Origin: Sterolibacterium sp.
GTDB lineage: Bacteria > Pseudomonadota > Gammaproteobacteria > Burkholderiales > Rhodocyclaceae
Direction: 5' to 3'
Assembly: GCA_019105045.1 (NCBI GenBank)
Contig: JAHRWT010000091.1
Location: 49,260 to 113,259, forward strand
DNA: 64,000 nt
The first letter of the stretch is position 1, and every line of letters begins with the position of its first letter. The position numbers and the translations under genes are program-made. This document shows, piece by piece, positions 31,018 to 45,075 of the stretch. The notes under the pieces are model-generated. The model was not told where the DNA came from, did no database searches, and worked only from the letters and a program-made list of their open reading frames with translations.

Positions 31018-31650
31018 TCAGGACAGCGGTATGAGACGCTTGCGGCGCGCAAGCAGAAAGTTTTCCGCACTGCGGTCACGCGATGCCTCCGGCTTGCGTA
31101 CCTGCACCACTTCAAACCACTTGCGCATATCCTCGCGCAACGCCATATAGCCACTGCCTTGAAAAACCTTGACCAGCATGTCGCCGCCAGGCTTCAGGTG
31201 GACACGGGCAAAATCCAGTGTGAGTTCGGCCAGATCCATCACCCGCGCCTGATCGACCAGCGACACCCCTGACATATTGGGGGCCATGTCCGACAAAACA
31301 AGGTCTACCGCCCGCCCGCCCAGTCCATCTTCGAAACGCTGCAGCACCGCTTCCTCACGAAAGTCTCCCTGGATGAAATCGACACCCGCCAACGGCTCGA
31401 TCGGCAACAGATCGAGCGCGAACAGCAGACCGCCGGGCTGAATGCGCCTGCTCACATACTGTGACCAGCTACCGGGGGCAGCCCCCAGGTCGACCACCAC
31501 CATGCCTGGCTTGAGCAGACGATCCTTTTCATCAATTTCCTGCAACTTGAAAACCGCCCGCGAGCGCCAGCCTTCCGCCTTTGCCCGCTGGACGAAAGGA
31601 TCGCTGACATGTTCCTGCATCCAGGCTTTTTTGGTCTTGTGTTTTTTCAC
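31018..31650 (-). CDS. rlmE: 23S rRNA (uridine-2'-O-)-methyltransferase RlmE
   Basis: Methylates U2552 of 23S rRNA. 210 residues from GTG 31650 ([23 protein letters not shown]), chosen by match to the family N-terminus. The SAM motif is [18 protein letters not shown]-type catalytic residues are placed as in the family ([20 protein letters not shown]). No ribosome binding site is visible at the GTG. It is divergent from yhbY with only 32 bases between starts, and sits upstream of ftsH as in E. coli. Confidence 0.9.
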   Translation of the reverse strand: MKKHKTKKAWMQEHVSDPFVQRAKAEGWRSRAVFKLQEIDEKDRLLKPGMVVVDLGAAPGSWSQYVSRRIQPGGLLFALDLLPIEPLAGVDFIQGDFREEAVLQRFEDGLGGRAVDLVLSDMAPNMSGVSLVDQARVMDLAELTLDFARVHLKPGGDMLVKVFQGSGYMALREDMRKWFEVVQVRKPEASRDRSAENFLLARRKRLIPLS

Positions 31651-31682
31651 AGGAGAATCCGTGGAGTGGCTAAAATGCGCGA

Positions 31683-32165
31683 ATGAATACACATGACAAT
31701 GATACCCGTCAGGATGATACGGCCACCATGACGGCCGCGCCTGCCGCCGTGACACTGACACCGGCACAACGCAGCGAATTGCGCGCCGCCGCCCATGGCC
31801 TCAATCCCGTCGTCAGCATCAGCCAGAAAGGGCTGACGCCTGCCGTATTGACCGAAATCGAACGCAGCCTGAAAGCCCATGGCCTGATCAAGATCCGCGT
31901 CTTCGAGGCCGACCGCGATGCCCGCGACCAACTGCTGGCGGATATCTGCCACACGCTTGGCGCAGCGCCCGTGCAACATATCGGCAAACTGCTGGTGATC
32001 TGGCGTGAAAAACCTGAATCCCAGGACCAACCCGCCGCCCCGGCGCGCCCACGCCGCAATCCACCACGCCTGACCAAAAAAGCTGCCGCCGCGAAGACCG
32101 ACAAGGCTGCACGCGCCCGCCCCCTGGAAAGAGGCAAACCCCGCAGGCCCACACGGACACGCTGA
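31683..32165 (+). CDS. yhbY: YhbY-type (CRM domain) ribosome-associated RNA-binding protein
   Basis: 160 residues. The CRM domain spans about 20-115: [49 protein letters not shown], then the GKLLVIWR strand. The protein has an unusually long basic Pro/Arg/Lys tail (about 50 residues, [23 protein letters not shown]). YhbY binds pre-50S particles. It is divergently paired with rlmE, also a 50S maturation gene. Its stop codon lies inside a CTGACACA tandem repeat. Confidence 0.9.
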   Translation: MNTHDNDTRQDDTATMTAAPAAVTLTPAQRSELRAAAHGLNPVVSISQKGLTPAVLTEIERSLKAHGLIKIRVFEADRDARDQLLADICHTLGAAPVQHIGKLLVIWREKPESQDQPAAPARPRRNPPRLTKKAAAAKTDKAARARPLERGKPRRPTRTR

Positions 32166-32261
32166 CACACTGACACACTGAATGACAACGGCGCACTGAG
32201 AAACGTCGTGGCGTGGTGAGCAGATTTGTCTCGACCCGTTCCGACCCGTTCCGACTCGTTC
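32162..32261. repeat. Short tandem repeats after yhbY (8-bp x2, 10-bp x3)
   Basis: CTGACACA occurs twice at 32162-32177, spanning the yhbY stop. CGACCCGTTC occurs three times at 32232-32261 (the last is CGACTCGTTC). Further on, 32328-32376 is a loose string of GCACCACTGC-like words. Together they fill most of the 256-base gap between yhbY and greA; nothing else is recognisable there. Confidence 0.8.
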
Positions 32262-32421
32262 CGGCTTTTCCAGTCCGTCGCGAAACACAGAAATCCGCTG
32301 AAGACAGCCCCATTGCGCTGCTGCCCCCTGTTGCACTACTGCGCCACCGCACTATTGCACCACTGCACGGCAAGACGAAGTCGATCAGGCGTCAGGCAAA
32401 TACCGCCCAATACAGCCGGAA

Positions 32422-32894
32422 TCAGATGTATTTGACGTCGATGACTTCGTATTCCCTGATCCCGCCCGGCGTCTGCACTTCGGCCACATCACCGGCATAT
32501 TTGCCGATCAGCGCGCGGGCGACCGGTGAGCTGACGGAAACCTTGCCCTGCTTGATGTCGGCCTCATCATCGCCGACGATCTGGTAGGTTGCCGTCTGGC
32601 CGGACGCCAGATCCTCCATCTCGACCGTCGAACCGAAAACCACTCGGCCGTCGGCATCGAGCAGTTTGGGATCGATGATCTGGGCATTGCCCAGCTTGCC
32701 TTCGACTTCCTTGATACGTCCTTCGATGAACCCCTGCCGCTCCTTGGCCGCCTCGTATTCGGCGTTTTCCGACAGGTCACCATGCGAACGCGCCTCGGCG
32801 ATGGCAGCGATCACGTTCGGCCGATCCACTGTCTTCAGTCGCTGCAATTCGGCACGCAACAACTCCGCGCCCGTGATGGTGATGGGAAACTTGC

Positions 32895-32898
<4 letters not shown>
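32422..32898 (-). CDS. greA: Transcription elongation factor GreA
   Basis: Rescues backtracked RNA polymerase by stimulating transcript cleavage. 158 residues, the normal length. N-terminal coiled coil with the acidic tip ([28 protein letters not shown]) and a C-terminal FKBP-like half ([30 protein letters not shown]). It overlaps the end of carB by four bases, so it is the last gene of the bamE-dapB-carAB-greA group. Confidence 0.96.
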
Positions 32899-36143
<3,245 letters not shown>

Positions 36144-36189
36144 TTTTCAGTTTCCAGGAGACGGCAGGCGGTACGGGGAACAGAAGTTT

Positions 36190-37344
36190 CTAGCTTCCGG
36201 CACCTGCCCGGTGCTTTTCCATCATGCCGATATAGCGATCGAACAGATAGGAGACATCATTCGGCCCCGGACTGGCCTCCGGATGTCCTTGAAAACTGAA
36301 GGCGGGCACATCGGTACGGGCGATACCCTGCAGGCTGCCATCGAACAGCGAGACATGGGTCACACGCAGATTGTCCGGCAGCGTCGCCGCATCGGCAGCA
36401 AAACCATGATTCTGGCTGGTGATCAGCACCTGCCCGCTATCGAGATCCTTGACCGGATGATTGGCGCCATGATGACCGAATTTCATCTTGACAGTTTTTG
36501 CGCCTGACGCCAGAGCCAGCAGTTGATGCCCGAGGCAGATGCCAAAAGTGGGAATGCCTCTGGCCAGAAACTCGCGAATCGCTGCAATGGCGTAAATGCA
36601 GGGCTCAGGATCACCCGGGCCGTTCGACAGGAAAATGCCATCCGGCTTGAGCGCCAGCACTTCGGCCGCCGAGGTCTGCGCCGGCACCACGGTCAGGCGG
36701 CAACCGCGACTGGCCAGCATACGCAGAATGTTGCGCTTGACGCCAAAATCATAGGCCACCACGTGATATTGCAGGTTTTCCTGCGGCAGACAGCCGATGC
36801 CCAGCCGCCATTCGCCTTCGATCCAGGAGTAAGGCTGGGAACAGCTCACCACCTTGGCCAGATCCAGACCGGCCAGACCGGAAAACTCGCGGGCCCGGGT
36901 AATTGCGGCGGCTTCATCCACTTCACCGGCCATCAGGCAGCCGGCCTGGGCGCCCTGCTCGCGCAGTATCCGGGTCAGTTTGCGGGTATCGACATCGGCA
37001 ATGGCCAGCACATTCTGCGCCCGCAGATAGGCGTCCAGCGGCTGTTCGCAACGCCAGCTGGAAACCTGCAGAGGCAGATCACGGATGACCAGCCCCGCCG
37101 CATAAATCTGGTTGCCGTTGCCACCTTCACCGTCTTCGCTGTTGATACCGACATTGCCGATATGCGGATAGGTCAGCGTGGCAATCTGGCGGGAATAGGA
37201 AGGATCGGTGAGGATCTCCTGATAGCCGGTCATGGCGGTATTGAAGACAACCTCGCCGACACTACTGCCTGTTGCACCTATGCCCTTGCCCCGAAATACC
37301 GTCCCGTCAGCTAATGCAAGTATGGCGGGCGGAAACTGGCTCAC
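36190..37344 (-). CDS. carA: Carbamoyl-phosphate synthase small chain
   Basis: Glutaminase subunit, 384 residues. The N-terminal domain opens [18 protein letters not shown]. The class I amidotransferase domain has the nucleophile [12 protein letters not shown] and the His/Glu pair [12 protein letters not shown] use GTG 37344 because AGGAG lies a few bases ahead; the longer track start at 37401 has nothing. carB follows after 46 bases. Confidence 0.96.
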   Translation of the reverse strand: MSQFPPAILALADGTVFRGKGIGATGSSVGEVVFNTAMTGYQEILTDPSYSRQIATLTYPHIGNVGINSEDGEGGNGNQIYAAGLVIRDLPLQVSSWRCEQPLDAYLRAQNVLAIADVDTRKLTRILREQGAQAGCLMAGEVDEAAAITRAREFSGLAGLDLAKVVSCSQPYSWIEGEWRLGIGCLPQENLQYHVVAYDFGVKRNILRMLASRGCRLTVVPAQTSAAEVLALKPDGIFLSNGPGDPEPCIYAIAAIREFLARGIPTFGICLGHQLLALASGAKTVKMKFGHHGANHPVKDLDSGQVLITSQNHGFAADAATLPDNLRVTHVSLFDGSLQGIARTDVPAFSFQGHPEASPGPNDVSYLFDRYIGMMEKHRAGAGS

Positions 37345-37446
37345 GATCGGGCTCCTAGGTATATCGGTATGCGGTCTTTGAACTGGCTGGATTTGATACA
37401 CAAAGCGGGATAGCCCTTGGCTGCCCCGCTGAGATCAAACCTTGAG

Positions 37447-37476
37447 ATTGTACTGCAAGCCACCTTCCGCAAGCAA
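37447..37476 (-). promoter_or_regulatory. Possible carAB promoter
   Basis: Minus strand TTGCTT (37476-37471), an 18-base spacer and TACAAT (37452-37447), about 100 bases before the carA GTG in the 222-base dapB-carA gap. Confidence 0.45.
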
Positions 37477-37566
37477 TAGCCGAACCTGCCTTGCTGCTGT
37501 CCGGCGTGCTCACCGCTCGTCGGGCAGCCGCCGCAACGAGGCCGCCACAATCACGCCGTCAGCCGT

Positions 37567-38388
37567 TTAACCGACCGTCTTGCCACGCAAGCCCAGCACA
37601 TCCTGCATGTCGAACAGGCCCGCGGATTTGCCGTGCATGAAGCGCGCAGCGCGCAGGGAGCCGGCGGCATAAGGCATACGGCTGGCCGACTTGTGCGTGA
37701 TTTCGATGCGCTCGCCCGTCCCGGCAAACAGCACGGTGTGATCGCCCACGATATCGCCGCCACGGACGGTGGCAAAGCCGATCTGCGTGGCTGGACGCTC
37801 GCCGGTATGGCCTTCACGCCCATAAACGGCGCACTCGGCAAGATCACGCCCCAGCGCCGCCGCCACGACTTCGCCCATGCGCAACGCCGTACCTGAAGGC
37901 GCATCCACCTTGTGGCGATGATGGGCTTCGATGACTTCAATATCGTAGCCTTCGTCAAGTATGCGCGCGGCCACATCGAGCAAGCGAAACACCGCATTCA
38001 CGCCAACCGCCATATTGGGCGAAAAGACCACCGGAATCTCTCGCGCCGCCGCCTCGATGGCCTGCTTGCCCTCCGCGCTGAAACCCGTGGTGCCGATAAC
38101 CATGTGCACCCCGAGACGGCGGCAGATGTCCAGATGACGCAAGCTGCCCTCCGGACGCGTGAAGTCGATCAGGCAATCCGCTTGTTGCAAAGCAGCTTCA
38201 ACGTCCGCGCGGATTGTCACACCACAGGATGCCCCCACGGCTTCACCGGCATCCCGTCCCAGCCAGGCGCTGCCCGGTTGCTCAAGAGCCGCCGCCAGGG
38301 TGAGGTCGTCAGCTTGCAGTATGGCTTCTATCAGCGTGCGGCCCATGCGACCAGACGCACCGGCGATGGCGATACGAATCTTGTTCAT
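37567..38388 (-). CDS. dapB: 4-hydroxy-tetrahydrodipicolinate reductase
   Basis: Lysine and diaminopimelate pathway. 273 residues from [23 protein letters not shown] (NAD(P)H-binding loop). The catalytic block is [20 protein letters not shown] near residue 160. The ATG at 38388 is chosen; the 27 upstream codons in the track are not family-like. It follows bamE by 46 bases. Confidence 0.96.
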   Translation of the reverse strand: MNKIRIAIAGASGRMGRTLIEAILQADDLTLAAALEQPGSAWLGRDAGEAVGASCGVTIRADVEAALQQADCLIDFTRPEGSLRHLDICRRLGVHMVIGTTGFSAEGKQAIEAAAREIPVVFSPNMAVGVNAVFRLLDVAARILDEGYDIEVIEAHHRHKVDAPSGTALRMGEVVAAALGRDLAECAVYGREGHTGERPATQIGFATVRGGDIVGDHTVLFAGTGERIEITHKSASRMPYAAGSLRAARFMHGKSAGLFDMQDVLGLRGKTVG

Positions 38389-38434
38389 GTTCTCAGGAAA
38401 AAAGACGGACGGATTCCGGCAGGCAAACGCCGGT

Positions 38435-38875
38435 CTAGGGTTTTTCCGGCAGGGACATGCCGGTTTCAAGTTTCATGCTGTCCTGCGAAGCCGGGCCGAT
38501 TTCCACCACACCACGGGTGATGGACGACTCCTTGCCCATCACATCACCATCAATCCGTGCCAGTTTGCCATCAGAAAAAATGATGGTGATGCGGCGCTGC
38601 TGCGCTTCGCCATGGCCAGGCTGGAAGCGGTAGATATAGTCCCAGCGTTCGGCATGGAAAATATCTGTCACCAACGGCGTGCCCAGGATATAGCGCACCT
38701 GATCCTTGCTCTGCCCGACCTGCAACTGATCGACCATTTCCTGGGTCACGTGATTTCCCTGGCGGATATCGATACGGTAAGGGGTCAGCAGGGAAGGAAT
38801 CTCCGGTGCACTGCTGCAAGCTGACAGCGCAACGAGCAAAGGCAGGGTGAGACAGGCTGGGTAATTCATGGGCAT
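38435..38875 (-). CDS. bamE: Outer membrane assembly lipoprotein BamE
   Basis: Small lipoprotein subunit of the BAM complex, about 146 residues from [20 protein letters not shown]. The lipobox is LSAC, giving a lipidated Cys near residue 20. The SmpA/OmlA core follows: [51 protein letters not shown] 38869 is an equally possible start. It is divergent from fur, the classic omlA-fur arrangement. Confidence 0.94.
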   Translation of the reverse strand: MPMNYPACLTLPLLVALSACSSAPEIPSLLTPYRIDIRQGNHVTQEMVDQLQVGQSKDQVRYILGTPLVTDIFHAERWDYIYRFQPGHGEAQQRRITIIFSDGKLARIDGDVMGKESSITRGVVEIGPASQDSMKLETGMSLPEKP

Positions 38876-38949
38876 CCGCAATGACTGGGGAAATGCAGCA
38901 TAAGACAACAAAATGCGCCGAAACGTATCCAGCGCAGGCCGAAGCATAT

Positions 38950-38977
38950 ATTATAAGCTGCTCATTGCCACTCTGAC
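38950..38977 (-). promoter_or_regulatory. Probable bamE promoter in the bamE-fur gap
   Basis: Perfect TATAAT on minus at 38955-38950, with ATGTCA about 18 bases upstream as a weak -35. The fur promoter must also lie in this 120-base gap; I see no confident plus-strand pair. Confidence 0.5.
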
Positions 38978-38995
38978 ATTCCGGGCATCAACGCA

Positions 38996-39445
38996 ATGGA
39001 TCACATCAAAGACCTGAAAAACAGCGGCCTGAAGGTGACGGCGCCGCGCATCAAGATACTGGACCTGTTCCGCAAGCATGATTCGGACAAGAGCCGTCAC
39101 ATGACGGCAGAAGATGTTTACCGTCATCTGCTGGCCGAAAACATGGATATCGGCCTGGCCACGGTCTATCGGGTGCTGACGCAATTCGAGCAGGTTGGCC
39201 TGGTGCAGCGCCATTATTTTGAATCCGGCAAAGCCGTCTTCGAACTCAACGAAGGCCATCATCATGATCATCTCGTCTGCCTGCAGTGCGGCAAGGTCGA
39301 GGAATTTCATGATGCCGAAATCGAAAAACGGCAAATCAGGATTGCCCATGAGCGTGGCTTTGAAATCAGCGCCCACGCTCTTTACCTCTACGCCAACTGC
39401 ACCAAGGCAAACTGCCCGGAAAAACCGCGCAACAGCGAACGCTGA
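38996..39445 (+). CDS. fur: Ferric uptake regulator Fur
   Basis: Iron-responsive repressor, 149 residues. N-terminal winged helix ([52 protein letters not shown]), the His-rich metal site [19 protein letters not shown] and a C-terminal Cys pair ([11 protein letters not shown]). Normal length. It is divergent from bamE. Confidence 0.97.
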   Translation: MDHIKDLKNSGLKVTAPRIKILDLFRKHDSDKSRHMTAEDVYRHLLAENMDIGLATVYRVLTQFEQVGLVQRHYFESGKAVFELNEGHHHDHLVCLQCGKVEEFHDAEIEKRQIRIAHERGFEISAHALYLYANCTKANCPEKPRNSER

Positions 39446-39572
39446 CTGAGCACACACAAGACACACAGAAAGCCGCCGGCGGCGCGCTGCCGGTGCCGAC
39501 TCTCCGCCCGCTGCCGGCCAGCTGCCAGCGAAACCTTCAAAATTCAACATTCCACATTTAAAATCCGGCGTT

Positions 39573-39600
39573 TGCCGTTCACGATTGACAGGTAACGGCA
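39573..39600. promoter_or_regulatory. Inverted repeat upstream of aceB
   Basis: TGCCGTT and AACGGCA separated by 14 bases, enclosing a TTGACA hexamer, 28 bases before the aceB start. It could be an operator or a leader hairpin. Confidence 0.4.
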
Positions 39601-39627
39601 TTCCGCATTCAATTTCAGGAGTCGGCC

Positions 39628-41226
39628 ATGGCACTCAATCTGCCGCAAGGCGTGGTCATCAACGCCCCCTTGCTTCCCCGTTTTGACGAAATCCTCAGCC
39701 ACGATGCGCTGGCCCTGGTGGCCAAACTACATCGCGCTTTCGAGCCGCAGCGTCAGGCATTGCTGAATCAACGCATCGCGCGCCAGGCGCGCATCGATGC
39801 CGGTGAAATGCCGGATTTCCTGCCGGCAACCCGACATATTCGCGACGGTGACTGGCGCATCGCGCCGCTGCCCAAGGCGCTGGAATGCCGCCGCGTGGAA
39901 ATCACCGGCCCGGTCGAGCGCAAGATGATCATCAACGCCTTCAACTCGGGTGCGGACAGCTACATGACCGACTTCGAGGATTCCAACAGCCCCCGTTGGG
40001 ACAATCAAATTCAGGGCCAGATCAATCTGTTTGACGCCATCCGCCGCAACATCAGCCATACCAATGAAAACGGCAAGACCTACCAGCTCAACGAAAAAAT
40101 CGCCACTTTGCAGGTGCGCCCGCGCGGCTGGCATCTGGACGAAAAACACGTCACGGTCGACGGTCAGCGGGTTTCTGGCGGTATTTTTGACTTTGCCCTG
40201 TTTCTCTTTCACAACGCCAAAGAGCAACTGACTCGTGGCGCCGGGCCGTATTTTTATCTGCCCAAGCTGGAATCCCACCTCGAAGCGCGGCTGTGGAATG
40301 ACATTTTTGTCATGGCGCAAAACGAAATCGGCCTGCCGCAAGGCAGCATCAAAGCCACGGTATTGGTGGAAACCATACTCGCCACTTTCGAGATGGAAGA
40401 AATTCTGTATGAGCTGCGCGAACACAGCGCCGGCTTGAATGCCGGCCGCTGGGATTACATTTTTTCCTGCATCAAGAAATTCAGAAAAAATCAGAATTTC
40501 TGCCTGGCCAACCGCTCGGCGATCACCATGGAAGTGCCTTTCATGCGCAGCTATGCGCTGGCACTGGTGCAGGCTTGCCACAAGCGTGGGGCTCCGGCCA
40601 TTGGTGGCATGAGCGCGCTGATTCCCATCAAATCAGACGCTGCCGCCAACGAAAAAGCCCTGGCCGGCATCCGCCACGACAAAACCCGCGATGCCCAGGA
40701 TGGCTACGACGGCGGCTGGGTGGCCCATCCGGGGCTGGTATCCATCGCCATGGAAGAATTCGTCAAGGTACTCGGTGAGCGGCCCAACCAGTGGGAAAAA
40801 CAGGTGACCGGCAATTTCGGTCCCAAGGACTGGCTCAATTTCCAGCCCGAACAGCCGATCACCGAAGCGGGCCTGCGCAACAACATCAACGTCGGCATCC
40901 ACTATCTGGGGTCCTGGCTGGCCGGCAATGGCTGCGTGCCCATTCACAACCTGATGGAAGATGCCGCCACCGCCGAAATCTCGCGCTCACAAGTCTGGCA
41001 GTGGGTGGTCAGCCCCAAGGGCCGGCTTGACGATGGCCGCAAGGTCACCGCCGACATGGTGCGCGCCTTGATTCCGGAAGAACTCGCCCGGGTAAAGACA
41101 CTCGTCAGCGCCGCTGGCGAGCAGATCGAAAGCTATGAGCAGGCGGCAAAAATTTTTGCGGAAATGTCGCTGTCGACGAACTATCCGGAATTTCTTACCC
41201 TGCCGCTGTACGAAGCAATGGAATGA
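39628..41226 (+). CDS. aceB: Malate synthase A
   Basis: Glyoxylate-bypass enzyme joining glyoxylate and acetyl-CoA, 532 residues, the normal length for the A isoform. Family blocks: YMTDFEDSNSPRWDNQIQGQINL, PRGWHLDEKHVTVDGQ, LPKLESHLEARLWNDIF, GRWDYIFSCIKKF and GGMSALIPIK. A good AGGAG ribosome binding site precedes the ATG. No isocitrate lyase gene is nearby. Confidence 0.96.
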   Translation: MALNLPQGVVINAPLLPRFDEILSHDALALVAKLHRAFEPQRQALLNQRIARQARIDAGEMPDFLPATRHIRDGDWRIAPLPKALECRRVEITGPVERKMIINAFNSGADSYMTDFEDSNSPRWDNQIQGQINLFDAIRRNISHTNENGKTYQLNEKIATLQVRPRGWHLDEKHVTVDGQRVSGGIFDFALFLFHNAKEQLTRGAGPYFYLPKLESHLEARLWNDIFVMAQNEIGLPQGSIKATVLVETILATFEMEEILYELREHSAGLNAGRWDYIFSCIKKFRKNQNFCLANRSAITMEVPFMRSYALALVQACHKRGAPAIGGMSALIPIKSDAAANEKALAGIRHDKTRDAQDGYDGGWVAHPGLVSIAMEEFVKVLGERPNQWEKQVTGNFGPKDWLNFQPEQPITEAGLRNNINVGIHYLGSWLAGNGCVPIHNLMEDAATAEISRSQVWQWVVSPKGRLDDGRKVTADMVRALIPEELARVKTLVSAAGEQIESYEQAAKIFAEMSLSTNYPEFLTLPLYEAME

Positions 41227-41441
41227 AGCGCCGCAAGCCTGGACTGGAACGGAACATCAGTACTCGCCAGGGCTTGCCCGTTGTTTGCGTCAGCGATCAT
41301 GATCACGATCACTCGTGACGACACTGAGTCGACTGCGCCATTCGGTGCGCTGCCCGCCACTGACAGAAAACAGCAACGGGAAAGGACAAGCGGCAGGGCC
41401 GGGGCAGGATTGCCTGACTGCAGCCAGGCGATGCCGATAAA

Positions 41442-41669
41442 TCAGAACTGCTTGGCTGCGTTGAGCACCAGTCGCGCCTTGCTTTCAGCTTCGGCACGAT
41501 TGTTTGCCGACATCTGCCGACCAAATGCTTCGCGTGCTTCGCGTCCTTGCCGGGTGGCCAGGATGCTCTTGATGCAACGCCAACGTTTGCCACCTTTGGT
41601 TTCAATCTGGCGCATCTCTTCTTTCGGGTGATGCGTGCGGCAGTGATAGCAGAAAAGTGTGTCAGCCAT
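41442..41669 (-). CDS. Small conserved-looking Cys protein, unknown function
   Basis: 75 residues, MADTLFCYHCRTHHPKEEM...KRWRCIKSI. A CxxC pair followed by a third Cys about 22 residues on suggests a partial zinc ribbon. The rest is basic and helical. The start has GAGAG upstream and an A/T-rich region (41700-41745) that could hold its promoter. I cannot assign a function; the codon pattern and motif favour a real gene. Confidence 0.65.
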   Translation of the reverse strand: MADTLFCYHCRTHHPKEEMRQIETKGGKRWRCIKSILATRQGREAREAFGRQMSANNRAEAESKARLVLNAAKQF

Positions 41670-41829
41670 AGGTCTCTCTTCAGTGTTACAAAAACGAAAC
41701 TTTGATGCGTTGAAGCTAAGTTAACAACGTTATTTTAACATCCACAGCCTGTCTTGGCGAGTCTTTCCCGGGGTTTCCACGGGATACGCATGACGCCTGC
41801 GTTATTGTGCAGCCACAAAGCCCCTTGAT

Positions 41830-44109
41830 TCAACGTTGTCGAGACGAACTGCCGCGCAGGGTTTTTCTGGCATTGCGCGCTGCCGAAGGTTTGGCCGCAT
41901 CCCCGGCGCGCGGCGGTTTGCTGCCTTTTTGTTGCGCGGCCGAACCTGGCGGCTGGAATGCCGGCACCAGATGCCGGGCGCTGTTGCCGATCAGATCCGC
42001 CCGCCCCATTTCGCGCAAGGCTTCGCGCAGTAGCGGCCAGTTGGCCGGATCGTGATAGCGCATGAAGGCCTTGTGGATGCGCCGACTGCGGCCACTGCGC
42101 GCGGTTTCGACGACTTCCCCGCTACTGCTCAATTTGCGCAGTGGATTGCGCCTGCTGTGATACATCGCCGTGGCAATGGCCAGCGGCGTGGGCAGGAAAT
42201 TCTGCACCTGGTCCAGGCGGAAACGGTTTTTCTTCAGCCACAGCGCCAGATTCAACATGTCCTCATCGCTGGCCCCCGGATGCGCGCCGATGAAATAGGG
42301 AATCAGATATTGTTCCTTGCCGGCTTCGCGCGAATATTTGTCGAACAGCACTTTGAATTGGTCGTAATTGGCAATCGATGGCTTCATCATTTTTGCCAAA
42401 GTCGCTTCTTCAGTGTGTTCCGGCGCGATTTTCAGATAGCCGCCAACGTGATGGGTCACCAGTTCCTTGATGTATTCGGGCGAGCGGATCGCCAGGTCAT
42501 AGCGCAAGCCTGAACTGATATTGATGCGCTTGATGCCGGAAATCTTGCGCGCCTTGCGGTAAAGCTGCACCAACGGGCCGTGATCGGTGCCCATCTGCGG
42601 GCAAATATCTGGGTAAACACAGGAAAGTCGCCGGCAGGAGGCTTCGATTTTCTTGTCCTTGCAGGCCAGTCGGTACATATTGGCCGTTGGCCCGCCAAGA
42701 TCGGAGATCGTGCCGGTAAAACCCGGTGTCTTGTCGCGAATGTTCTCGATCTCTTCAAGGATCGAATCTTCCGAGCGGCTCTGGATGATACGGCCTTCGT
42801 GTTCGTGAATGGAACAGAAAGTGCAGCCACCAAAACAGCCGCGCATGATGTTGATCGAGAAGCGGATCATCTCCCAGGCCGGGATGCGGGCATCGCCATA
42901 GGACGGATGCGGCGCACGGGCATAGGGCCGGCCATAGACATGATCCATTTCCGCCGTGCTCAGCGGAATCGGCGGCGGATTCAGCCAGACCTCGCGCTGC
43001 CCCGGCCCGCTGCCGTGGGACTGCACCAGTGCGCGGGCATTGCCGGGATTCGATTCCAGATGAAAGCAGCGTGAGGCATGGGCATAGAGCAGCGGTTCCG
43101 CCCCGACCTGCTCGAAAGAAGGCAAGCGCACCACGGTCTTTTCGCGCTGTGCCTTGCGAGCGGCCAGGCGTTCACTGGTCTGGCTCTGTTGCGGGTTGCG
43201 CGGCACGAACTGCACCACCTGTGCAGCTTGCTCGTCTTGCACAGACGGTTTGGCGGCACAGTCTGTGGCTGTCTGCGCCGCATCCTGGCGCGTGGTATCC
43301 GCGTAAGGATCGGCATGTTGGTGCGGCGGATGTTTTGTGTTCGGATCATCAAGACTGCTGGAATCAACCACAGACCAATCTTGATCAGGCAGCCAACCCG
43401 GCGGCACGACAAAAGCCGTGCCACGCAAGTCACGAATTTCGTTGATCGGCACACCACGGGCCAGCCGATGGGCCAACTCCACCACTGCCCGTTCGGCATT
43501 GCCAAACAGCAACAAATCCGCCTTGGCATCGAGCAACACGGAGCGGCGCACCTTGTCCGACCAATAATCGTAATGGGCAATACGGCGCAGGCTGGCTTCA
43601 ATGCTGCCAATGATGATGGGCCGATCGGGATAGGCCTCGCGACAACGCTGGGAATACACCACCACCGCCCGGTCGGGCCGCTTGTTCGGCGCGGCATGAG
43701 CCGTGTAGGCATCATCGGTGCGGATCTTGCGGTCGGCCGTATAGCGATTGACCATGGAATCCATGTTGCCGGCCGTCACCCCAAAAAACAGATTGGGCTT
43801 GCCCAGCCGGCGGAAATCCTCAGCCGACGTCCAATCCGGCTGGCTGATGATGCCCACCCGAAAGCCTTGCGCTTCCAGCACCCGGCCGATCAAGGCCATG
43901 CCGAAGCTGGGATGGTCGATATAAGCATCACCGGTGACCAGGATGATGTCGCAGGAATCCCAGCCCAATTGCGCCATCTCGGCCCGGGACATCGGCAAGA
44001 AAGGCGCAGTGCCAAAACGTTTGGCCCAATAAGGCCGATAGGACATCAGCGGAACAGGCGTCTGAAAAGGCCCATTGGCAGGCGCGACGGAATGATTGAC
44101 GGTCTTCAT
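41830..44109 (-). CDS. YgiQ family radical SAM protein
   Basis: A large radical SAM protein of about 759 residues, function not established for the family. The FeS motif [16 protein letters not shown] (CxxxCxxC) is near residue 435. The conserved opening is [48 protein letters not shown]3362-type basic tail ([20 protein letters not shown]) is followed by a low-complexity Arg/Lys end. An insertion of about 70 residues near 255-335 is rich in Asp, Thr and Gln. I use ATG 44109; the GTG two codons earlier and an internal ATG at 44046 are alternatives. Confidence 0.88.
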   Translation of the reverse strand: MKTVNHSVAPANGPFQTPVPLMSYRPYWAKRFGTAPFLPMSRAEMAQLGWDSCDIILVTGDAYIDHPSFGMALIGRVLEAQGFRVGIISQPDWTSAEDFRRLGKPNLFFGVTAGNMDSMVNRYTADRKIRTDDAYTAHAAPNKRPDRAVVVYSQRCREAYPDRPIIIGSIEASLRRIAHYDYWSDKVRRSVLLDAKADLLLFGNAERAVVELAHRLARGVPINEIRDLRGTAFVVPPGWLPDQDWSVVDSSSLDDPNTKHPPHQHADPYADTTRQDAAQTATDCAAKPSVQDEQAAQVVQFVPRNPQQSQTSERLAARKAQREKTVVRLPSFEQVGAEPLLYAHASRCFHLESNPGNARALVQSHGSGPGQREVWLNPPPIPLSTAEMDHVYGRPYARAPHPSYGDARIPAWEMIRFSINIMRGCFGGCTFCSIHEHEGRIIQSRSEDSILEEIENIRDKTPGFTGTISDLGGPTANMYRLACKDKKIEASCRRLSCVYPDICPQMGTDHGPLVQLYRKARKISGIKRINISSGLRYDLAIRSPEYIKELVTHHVGGYLKIAPEHTEEATLAKMMKPSIANYDQFKVLFDKYSREAGKEQYLIPYFIGAHPGASDEDMLNLALWLKKNRFRLDQVQNFLPTPLAIATAMYHSRRNPLRKLSSSGEVVETARSGRSRRIHKAFMRYHDPANWPLLREALREMGRADLIGNSARHLVPAFQPPGSAAQQKGSKPPRAGDAAKPSAARNARKTLRGSSSRQR

Positions 44110-44316
44110 CGTCACATTTTACCGCCTGAGGCCTCACCGACCGCACCCATAGCGCCTATCCGGCAGGACCGATTCCGCCGCAATCGATCCAGCAAACCTC
44201 GCAAATGCACTGGGACATGGCGGAATACACCGGGCACCGCCGGTTGTTTCATACAGAATATGTCAATATCATCGACACCCACCCTGTCACAGACAAACCG
44301 GCCACGCACCACACCC

Positions 44317-45021
44317 ATGCACCACGACGCCCGCACCGCCAGGACACTGACCAAAGCACTGCTCATCTCGCTGGCATGTCATCTCATCCTGCTGCTGCAG
44401 GATGAGCTTGCGATCCAGCCAGCCACAGACGAAAAAAGCCGACAGCCACCGCTGACCGCGCGGCTGTCTATCCGGCCACCACAGACCCCGGACAGCCTGC
44501 CACACAGCACGCCGCCGGCAGCAGAAAGTCCCTTGTCGACCAGCAATACGCCGACACGCGCCGCTCAATCCACACGCCCCACACGCCCCACACGCCCCAG
44601 ACAATCCAGCCAATCCTCCCGGCCAGCCGCGGTGGCCACAACCGTCGCAACCGCCCAGACCACGCCAGAAAACTCACCCTCCCCATCATCGGCAATTCCG
44701 GCAGATCACCTCAACAGCAGCGCCGACGGCCTGCGCCAATATCGCGTCGATCTGGCCGTTGCCGCGCGGCAGTTTCGCACTTATCCGCAAGCGGCCCGCA
44801 GCGCCGGCCAAGGGGGCATCGCCGGCATCCGCGTCAGTGTCGATGCCACAGGCCAGCCGCAAGGTGCCTCCCTGCAAGCCAGCAGCAACCACCCCGACCT
44901 GGATGCCGCCGCCCTGGCGATGCTGGAAAACGCCGCTCGGGCAACGAGGGTCCCTGCCATCCTGCGGGGACAATCCTTCGACGTATTGATCAGCGTGGAA
45001 TTCGACCCACGCGCAGAGTGA
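44317..45021 (+). CDS. TonB-like energy transducer (TonB C-terminal domain)
   Basis: About 234 residues, the C-terminal third of a long track ORF whose earlier part is only the shadow of the YgiQ gene. Membrane anchor LTKALLISLACHLILLL (about 10-27). Pro/Ser/Thr-rich periplasmic spacer with a TRPTRPTRP repeat. TonB domain QYRVDLAVAARQFRTYPQAARSAGQGGIAGIRVSVDATGQP to the end. No exbB or exbD is nearby, so it may serve a specific outer-membrane receptor. ATG 44260 is an alternative start. Confidence 0.75.
   Translation: MHHDARTARTLTKALLISLACHLILLLQDELAIQPATDEKSRQPPLTARLSIRPPQTPDSLPHSTPPAAESPLSTSNTPTRAAQSTRPTRPTRPRQSSQSSRPAAVATTVATAQTTPENSPSPSSAIPADHLNSSADGLRQYRVDLAVAARQFRTYPQAARSAGQGGIAGIRVSVDATGQPQGASLQASSNHPDLDAAALAMLENAARATRVPAILRGQSFDVLISVEFDPRAE
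44571..44597 (+). repeat. In-frame 9-bp repeat (CACACGCCC), 3 units, in the tonB-like gene
   Basis: Three exact 9-bp units encoding TRP-TRP-TRP in the Pro-rich spacer. Length changes would stay in frame. Confidence 0.85.
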
Positions 45022-45075
45022 ACCGCGCAAGGCCGGGCGGCCAGCCAATGTCTGCCCGACCGTCAACCGCCCCCC

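Noticed and set aside
43078-45021. 647-residue plus-strand ORF as one protein
   Set aside because: Its first two thirds are antisense to the YgiQ gene and look unlike protein. Only the last 234 residues form a TonB-like protein.
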